Shown here: positions 21,841 through 25,664 of the stretch, one piece after another
Position numbering within the stretch: position 1 is the stretch's first letter
How the letters are laid out: each line of letters opens with the position of its first letter
Program-made: the position numbers and the translations under genes
Source: DASUAO01 sp046484625
Lineage (GTDB): Bacteria; Actinomycetota; Acidimicrobiia; IMCC26256; PALSA-555
Length of the DNA stretch: 25,664 nt
Direction of reading: 5' to 3'
Assembly (NCBI GenBank): GCA_046484625.1
Contig: JAWOIO010000223.1
Coordinates: 1 to 25,664 of the forward strand
The notes under the pieces: generated by a model
What the model was told of the DNA's origin: nothing
Seen by the model: only the letters and a program-made list of their open reading frames with translations
Databases searched by the model: none

Positions 21841-22455
21841 TCAGCCGGTGAAGCGCAACGAGGCGACCATCGCGTCGAGGGTCGCCCGGTTGGCGTCGTA
21901 GGCCGGGCCCGGCTCGCCGGTCGTGTAGACGATCGTCGCCGCGCCGGGGCGGTCGATCACGACCTGGTACCAGTAGGTGCCGGCGGGGAGGAGCAGCTCC
22001 TCGCGCTGCACGGTCTCGAGGACGACGGCCGGGAACCCGTCGACGGTCGTGTCCCGCTGCTCGAGCACGTCCCACGACGTGGGGTCGCTGTTCCCGGCCA
22101 CGATGTCGGCATACGGCACCCCGGGCTCGACGTCGATCGTGACGGCGACGACCGGGAACTCGGTCTCGGGCTCGACGACGTAGGGCTCGGGGTCGAACAG
22201 CCCGCAGGCCCACGCCGGATTCGAGTCGTCGACGTACCAGCCGGCCGGGTACTCGACGGTGTACCCACCGACCGAGCTGGTGCACGCCTCGGTCGGGGCT
22301 GCGGTGGTCGACGTCGTCGGGGCGCTGACTCTGACCGGGGGCGTGGCCCGACGGGGTTCGCGATCGCCCCCCGAGTCGCTGAAGACATAGACACCCAGTC
22401 CCGCGACGGCTGCGAGGGCGAGGGCGCCGATGACTGCGATCCGAGTCCGATCCAT
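21841..22455 (-). CDS. Membrane-anchored extracytoplasmic protein of unknown function
   Basis: A 204-residue protein. An N-terminal anchor (RIAVIGALALAAVAGLGVYVF, about residues 5-25) and a Ser/Thr/Pro linker (VRVSAPTTSTTAAPTEA) lead to a compact domain beginning SVGGYTVEYPAGWYVDD. That domain ends GYTTGEPGPAYDANRATLDAMVASLRFTG-like, recalling PsbP-like or sensor-attached lipoprotein domains with a GYTV.YP.GW opening. Two cysteines (before SSVGGY and in AWACGLF) could pair. ATG at 22455 is used; GTG at 22473 is possible. AACGAT lies six bases before the ATG and the shared 18-bp element lies upstream. No function is assigned. Confidence 0.68.
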   Translation of the reverse strand: MDRTRIAVIGALALAAVAGLGVYVFSDSGGDREPRRATPPVRVSAPTTSTTAAPTEACTSSVGGYTVEYPAGWYVDDSNPAWACGLFDPEPYVVEPETEFPVVAVTIDVEPGVPYADIVAGNSDPTSWDVLEQRDTTVDGFPAVVLETVQREELLLPAGTYWYQVVIDRPGAATIVYTTGEPGPAYDANRATLDAMVASLRFTG

Positions 22456-22461
22456 CTCGGC

Positions 22462-22467
22462 ATCGTT
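22462..22467 (-). promoter_or_regulatory. Possible -10 box (AACGAT)
   Basis: AACGAT on the minus strand, six bases before ATG 22455 and 17 bp after the TGGTCC of the shared 18-bp element. This is the same geometry as at 15504-15532. The hexamer itself is a poor TANNNT match. Confidence 0.3.
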
Positions 22468-22482
22468 CGACACCCGGCACCG

Positions 22483-22500
22483 CCGGACCAGGGTCCAAAG
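22483..22500 (-). promoter_or_regulatory. Shared 18-bp palindromic element, copy 2
   Basis: Minus strand CTTTGGACCCTGGTCCGG. Its core GGACC-CT-GGTCC is a perfect interrupted palindrome. One base differs from copy 1 at 15525-15542. Each copy precedes a gene for an exported protein on the same strand. Confidence 0.45.
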
Positions 22501-22514
22501 GCCCGGCCAGGACC

Positions 22515-22817
22515 TCAGTCCAGGTCGACCCCGGTGGGGTAGCCGAGGACCTCGGCGAGGTGCGGGGCGCCGGAGGTGCGCGCGAGCGAGTGGTAGCGGC
22601 GGCGGGCGAAGCGCCACTCTCCGTCGACGCGCCGGTAGCGGTCGTGGTACACGCCGAAGGCGTTGTTCCACTCCCCTGTGTCGGCGTCGGGGAGGAAGAG
22701 GTCGCCGAGCTCGGCCCACGCGCGGCGCGACACGACGTCGGCGTAGGCCGACTGGAGTCGCCGGATCGCGACGTGGTCGACGGCCTCGGCGATGCGCTCG
22801 GCGTCGGGATCAGGCAT
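22515..22817 (-). CDS. Shortened SnoaL-like protein
   Basis: A 100-residue frame. The N-terminal helices DHVAIRRLQSAYADVVSRRAWAELGDLFLPDA are standard for a SnoaL_4/NTF2-like protein. The next residues, DTGEWNNAFGVYHDRYRRVDGEWRFARRRYHSLART, are the last strands. By comparison with what I know of the family (130-150 residues), about 50 central residues forming the middle beta sheet are absent, although the frame is intact. A stable cone fold would be hard to form, so it may be a decaying gene. ATG at 22817 (or GTG 22826) overlaps head-to-head with the start of the oxidoreductase gene. Confidence 0.6.
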   Translation of the reverse strand: MPDPDAERIAEAVDHVAIRRLQSAYADVVSRRAWAELGDLFLPDADTGEWNNAFGVYHDRYRRVDGEWRFARRRYHSLARTSGAPHLAEVLGYPTGVDLD

Positions 22818-22827
22818 GGTGGACACG

Positions 22828-23820
22828 ATGCCACGTCTGTCGCTCCACTACGACCTGCGCCACCCGGCCGAGTTCGGCGTCTCGGGCGCGGACCTCTATG
22901 CGGCGGCGCTCGACCAGATCGCGTGGGCCGACGCGCAGGGCTTCGCGACGGTCGGCTTCGGGGAGCACCACCAGTCGCCCGACGGCTACCTGCCGTCGCC
23001 GCTGATGGTGGCCGCCGCGGTGGGAGCCCGCACGACCCGGATCCGCTGCCTGATCTCGACGATCCTCGCCCCGCTGCACGACCCGATCCGCCTCGCCGAG
23101 GACATCGCCGTCGCGGACAACCTCCTCGGGGGCCGCCTCGACGTCGCGATCGCGGCCGGGTACGTCCGTGCCGACTTCGAGGCCTTCGGCAAGGACTACG
23201 CCGGTCGCGGCCGGTTCATGGAGGAGATCGTCCCGTTCCTGCGCCGGGCGTGGACCGGAGAGCCGTTCGAGCACCGCGGACACACGATCCGGGTGACCCC
23301 CCGACCCGTGCAGGACCCGATGCCGATCCTCATGGGCGGTTCGGTTCCGGCCACGATCCGCCGAGCCGCGCGCCTCGCCGACGGCTACCGGCCGCCGATG
23401 CCCGGGCTCTGGAAGGTGTATCGGGAGGCGTGCGCGGAGGTCGGGAAGCCCGACCCGGGCCCGCTCGGCCGCCAGGGCCCGATCTTCTTGTGGGTCGTCG
23501 CCAGCGAAGACGAGAAAGAGGGTGCCTGGCGTCGGCTGACGCCCCACATCCTCCACCAGATCAACTCCTACGCGGCCTGGACCCACGCGGCGTTCGGGCA
23601 GGCGTCGGGACCGTTCGTACCCACCCACGACGTGACCGACGTCCGCCAGGGCGGCGCCTACCTGGTGTGCACGCCTGACGAGGCCGTCGAGCTCGCGCGC
23701 GACCTCGGCGCCGACGGCGAGCTGCGCTTCAGTCCGCTGCTCGCGGGGATCGACCCGACCTGGTCGAACGAGATGCTCGCGCTCGTGGAGCGAGAGGTGC
23801 TCCCCGCGCTCGCCCCGTGA
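22828..23820 (+). CDS. Luciferase-like monooxygenase (LLM) family flavin/F420 oxidoreductase
   Basis: A 330-residue TIM-barrel protein of the bacterial-luciferase superfamily. FATVGFGEHHQSPDGYLPSP carries the EHH motif, TTRIRCLISTILAPLHDPIRLAEDIAVADNLLGGRLDVAIAAGY is the typical flavin-side block, and PIPILMGG-like PMPILMGGSVPATIRRAARLADGY follows. The group includes FMN monooxygenases and F420-dependent dehydrogenases; F420 is possible given the DUF385 gene but cannot be told from motif alone. ATG at 22828 has GGTGGA five bases ahead; ATG 22816 adds four residues. It is divergent from, and essentially touching, the shortened SnoaL gene. Confidence 0.87.
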   Translation: MPRLSLHYDLRHPAEFGVSGADLYAAALDQIAWADAQGFATVGFGEHHQSPDGYLPSPLMVAAAVGARTTRIRCLISTILAPLHDPIRLAEDIAVADNLLGGRLDVAIAAGYVRADFEAFGKDYAGRGRFMEEIVPFLRRAWTGEPFEHRGHTIRVTPRPVQDPMPILMGGSVPATIRRAARLADGYRPPMPGLWKVYREACAEVGKPDPGPLGRQGPIFLWVVASEDEKEGAWRRLTPHILHQINSYAAWTHAAFGQASGPFVPTHDVTDVRQGGAYLVCTPDEAVELARDLGADGELRFSPLLAGIDPTWSNEMLALVEREVLPALAP

Positions 23821-23850
23821 CCACTCGGGGAGCAGACGACGCAGTGCTGC

Positions 23851-24696
23851 TCAGCCCCGGCGGTAGCGGCGCACGGCCAGCGTGGTGAACACGCCCACGA
23901 TCACCAGCCACCAGACCGCGAAGTGCCACAACGCCGTGCCCAGGTGGATGTTGCTCACCCGGAACAGCACGTCGTCGCCGAGCGACAGGCCGCGGGCGCT
24001 GTCGATCGCCGCAGTGATCGGGTTCAAGCGGGCGATCCCCTGCATCCACTCGGGAAGCCGCTCGATGGGCGCGAACGCCGAGCTGGTGAACGTGAGCGGC
24101 AGCACCGGGATGAACAGGGCCGACTGCACCGCCTCCGGATCGCCGACCCGCAGCCCGACGTAGCCCGAGAAGGCGCTCAGGGCCACACCCCAGAGGACCA
24201 TGACCATGATCAGGCCCAGCGCGCCCAAGAAACCGGTGCGGAAGTTGAAGCCGATCACCAGCGAGGCCAGCACCAGCATCACGGCCTGGATGCCCAGCCG
24301 CAGGCTGTCGCTCACGGTGCGCCCGACCAGGAAGGCAGAGCGGGCGATCGGCAGGACGCGGAAACGGTCGACCATGCCGGACTCGAGGTCATAGGCGATG
24401 CCGACGCCCGACGCCATGGACGCGAACGTGACCGACTGCACGAGCACCGCAGGGACCACGAAATCGCGGTAGGCGAGCCCGGGCCCGATGGTCGCGACCG
24501 CGGTGAAGACGTACGCGAACAGCACCAGCTGCATGAGCGGCTGGATCGTGGAGAACACGATGATGCCGGTGCTCCGGAGGACCCGTTGGAGGTTGCGCTG
24601 GGCGAGCAACCAGATGTCGGCGACGACCCGCCCAGGGCCCAGGGCGGCACGCTGCTCGGCCGTCACGACGTCGACAGGACGTGCCACGGTCGCCAC
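23851..24696 (-). CDS. ABC-2 type exporter permease (DrrB-like)
   Basis: A 281-residue membrane protein with about six spans and the ABC-2 pattern. RNLQRVLRSTGIIVFSTIQPLMQLVLFAYVF opens the first span. GIAYDLESGMVDRFRVLPIARSAFLVGRTVSD is the conserved cytoplasmic coupling block of DrrB-like drug/lipid exporters. FTSSAFAPIERLPEWMQGIARLNPITAAID is the classic re-entrant motif before the last span. GTG at 24696 is used, one base after the ATPase stop; GTG 24687 and 24666 are alternatives. It forms one transporter with the ATPase gene. Substrates of the family are antibiotics or lipids; the specific one is unknown. Confidence 0.9.
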   Translation of the reverse strand: MATVARPVDVVTAEQRAALGPGRVVADIWLLAQRNLQRVLRSTGIIVFSTIQPLMQLVLFAYVFTAVATIGPGLAYRDFVVPAVLVQSVTFASMASGVGIAYDLESGMVDRFRVLPIARSAFLVGRTVSDSLRLGIQAVMLVLASLVIGFNFRTGFLGALGLIMVMVLWGVALSAFSGYVGLRVGDPEAVQSALFIPVLPLTFTSSAFAPIERLPEWMQGIARLNPITAAIDSARGLSLGDDVLFRVSNIHLGTALWHFAVWWLVIVGVFTTLAVRRYRRG

Positions 24697-24697
24697 G

Positions 24698-25621
24698 TCA
24701 GGCTCGCAGGCGCGCGCGGCTCGGCTGGGGAGCATCGTCACGGGCTTCGTCGGCGAGGTGCCCGGTGAGCCCGAGGAACACGTCGTCGAGCGACGGTCGA
24801 CGCAGGCCGAGGTCATCGAGGACGACGCCCTCGCGGTCGAGGGCGAGGACCGCCTCCACCAGGGCGCTCGCGGCGCCCTCGGGGACGGGGACCTGGATGG
24901 TGCCGAGCTCGTCGTCGACGATGAGCTCGCCGTGGGCGACCGCGATCTGCCCGTCGAGCAGCGCGGCGACCCGCCTGGCGTCGCCGCGCTCGCGCACGAG
25001 GAGATGCACGACATCGCCGCCGATCATCGCCTTCAGCTCGTCGGCCGTGCCTTCCGCGATGATCCGGCCACCGTCGATGACGCTGATCCGATCCGCGAGG
25101 TGGTCGGCCTCCTCCATGTACTGCGTAGTGAGGACGATCGTCGTGCCACCCCCGCGCAGCTCGCTGATCACGTCCCAGAGCGCGATGCGGCTGCGCGGAT
25201 CGAGCCCGGTCGTCGGCTCGTCGAGGAACAGGACGGCCGGCGCGACCATGAGGCTGGCTCCCAGGTCGAGACGGCGGCGCATCCCGCCCGAGTAGGTCTT
25301 GAGGAGCCGGTCGCCCGCGTCGACGAGGTCGAAGACCTCGAGCAGGTCCGCCGCTCGCGCTCGAGCGGCCGACTTGGCGAGCCGACCGAGCCGGCCGACC
25401 AGCACCAGGTTCTCGCGGCCGGTGAGATCCTCGTCGACGGCGGAGTACTGGCCGGTGAGCCCGATCACGCTCCGAACGAGCTGGGGCTGGGTCGCGACGT
25501 CGTAGCCGGCGACGCGTGCCCGCCCGCCGTCGGACCGCAGGAGCGTCGTGAGGATGTTGATCGTGGTCGTCTTCCCGGCACCGTTCGGTCCGAGGAGGCC
25601 CGCGATCGTGCCCGGCGCCAC
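24698..25621 (-). CDS. ABC transporter ATP-binding protein (DrrA-like), N-terminus missing
   Basis: About 307 residues. Walker A is GLLGPNGAGKTTT, the Q-loop region GLTGQYSAVDEDLTGREN, the signature TYSGGMRRRLDLG, Walker B VLFLDEPTTGLD and the switch VLTTQYMEEADHLADRI. The C-terminal DrrA-type extension ends RRPSLDDVFLGLTGHLADE. The frame begins abruptly at VAPGTIAGLLGPNG: the 25-30 residues that normally form the first strands and A-loop aromatic are absent. On the coding strand TAG lies two codons ahead of GTG 25621. The sequence from 25622 to the edge is unusually AT-rich. The gene is probably 5'-truncated by a rearrangement or assembly junction rather than starting at this GTG. Confidence 0.85.
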   Translation of the reverse strand: MAPGTIAGLLGPNGAGKTTTINILTTLLRSDGGRARVAGYDVATQPQLVRSVIGLTGQYSAVDEDLTGRENLVLVGRLGRLAKSAARARAADLLEVFDLVDAGDRLLKTYSGGMRRRLDLGASLMVAPAVLFLDEPTTGLDPRSRIALWDVISELRGGGTTIVLTTQYMEEADHLADRISVIDGGRIIAEGTADELKAMIGGDVVHLLVRERGDARRVAALLDGQIAVAHGELIVDDELGTIQVPVPEGAASALVEAVLALDREGVVLDDLGLRRPSLDDVFLGLTGHLADEARDDAPQPSRARLRA

Positions 25622-25664
25622 CTGCTAGCCGTCAATATGTCTAACACATCGAACATGCCGTAAT
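25622..25664. other. AT-rich terminal stretch with abrupt composition change
   Basis: The last 43 bp are over half A+T, against about 30% in the rest, and start exactly where homology to the ATPase stops. They contain ATGTCTAACACAT, a loose inverted arrangement of ATGT and ACAT. It may be a foreign junction, a mobile-element edge or a contig-end artefact; none can be decided from 43 bp. Confidence 0.5.

Overview
High-GC window (roughly 70% G+C by eye) with dense genes on both strands, many GTG starts, ATGA stop/start overlaps and TANNNT-type -10 boxes close to start codons. The gene content includes an F420-type Ddn/DUF385 protein, a luciferase-like flavin/F420 oxidoreductase, amidohydrolase-2, SnoaL-like proteins and an actinobacterial-type primary-like sigma factor. 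Together these suggest an uncultured or environmental actinobacterium, possibly Acidimicrobiia. That placement is inference; there is no rRNA, tRNA, IS or CRISPR in the window.

Layout. (1) 1-3926, minus strand: a putative catabolic operon of an FGGY sugar kinase, a sphingosine-1-phosphate-lyase-like PLP enzyme and a hydantoinase A subunit that runs off the left edge. (2) 4150-7465: small housekeeping-type genes: a conserved hypothetical, a DUF385 protein, a SnoaL-like protein, a metallo-beta-lactamase-fold hydrolase coupled to a PAS protein, and a hypothetical with a possible permuted papain-like fold. (3) 7492-11790: a redox module. Leftward run an ECF sigma factor, a zinc-finger anti-sigma factor and thioredoxin. 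Rightward run a second small HxxxCxxC protein, CcdA, a TlpA-like thioredoxin, a DUF3179 protein and a 58-residue membrane protein. Between the two arms is an 84-bp symmetric region holding two mirror-image promoter-like elements. (4) 11847-14124: an N-acyltransferase fused to a cyclic-nucleotide-binding domain, then a group-2-type sigma-70 factor. (5) 14146-18174: an orphan branched-chain amino-acid-type binding protein and a His-rich membrane protein diverge from a region with a perfect 15-bp inverted repeat; a sterol-desaturase-like di-iron enzyme converges on the latter. (6) 18275-22455: an alcohol-dehydrogenase remnant, a possible Fe(II) dioxygenase, an SGNH-type secreted protein, an amidohydrolase and an anchored extracytoplasmic protein. 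(7) 22515-25664: a shortened SnoaL-like gene head-to-head with a luciferase-like oxidoreductase, then a DrrAB-type ABC exporter whose ATPase loses its first strands at the right edge, where base composition changes abruptly.

How the parts could work together. The most coherent candidate system is region 3. A sigma factor with a ZAS-type anti-sigma factor co-transcribed with thioredoxin recalls the SigR/RsrA/Trx logic. Here it is coupled through a mirror-image promoter region to a membrane electron-shuttle (CcdA), a periplasm-facing thioredoxin-like protein and a secreted CPLC-containing DUF3179 protein, suggesting a self-regulated extracytoplasmic thiol/disulfide system. The kinase/lyase/hydantoinase set of region 1 is a second candidate for an unassigned catabolic route. 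Functional statements rest on motifs and family resemblance recalled from knowledge; no database search was run.
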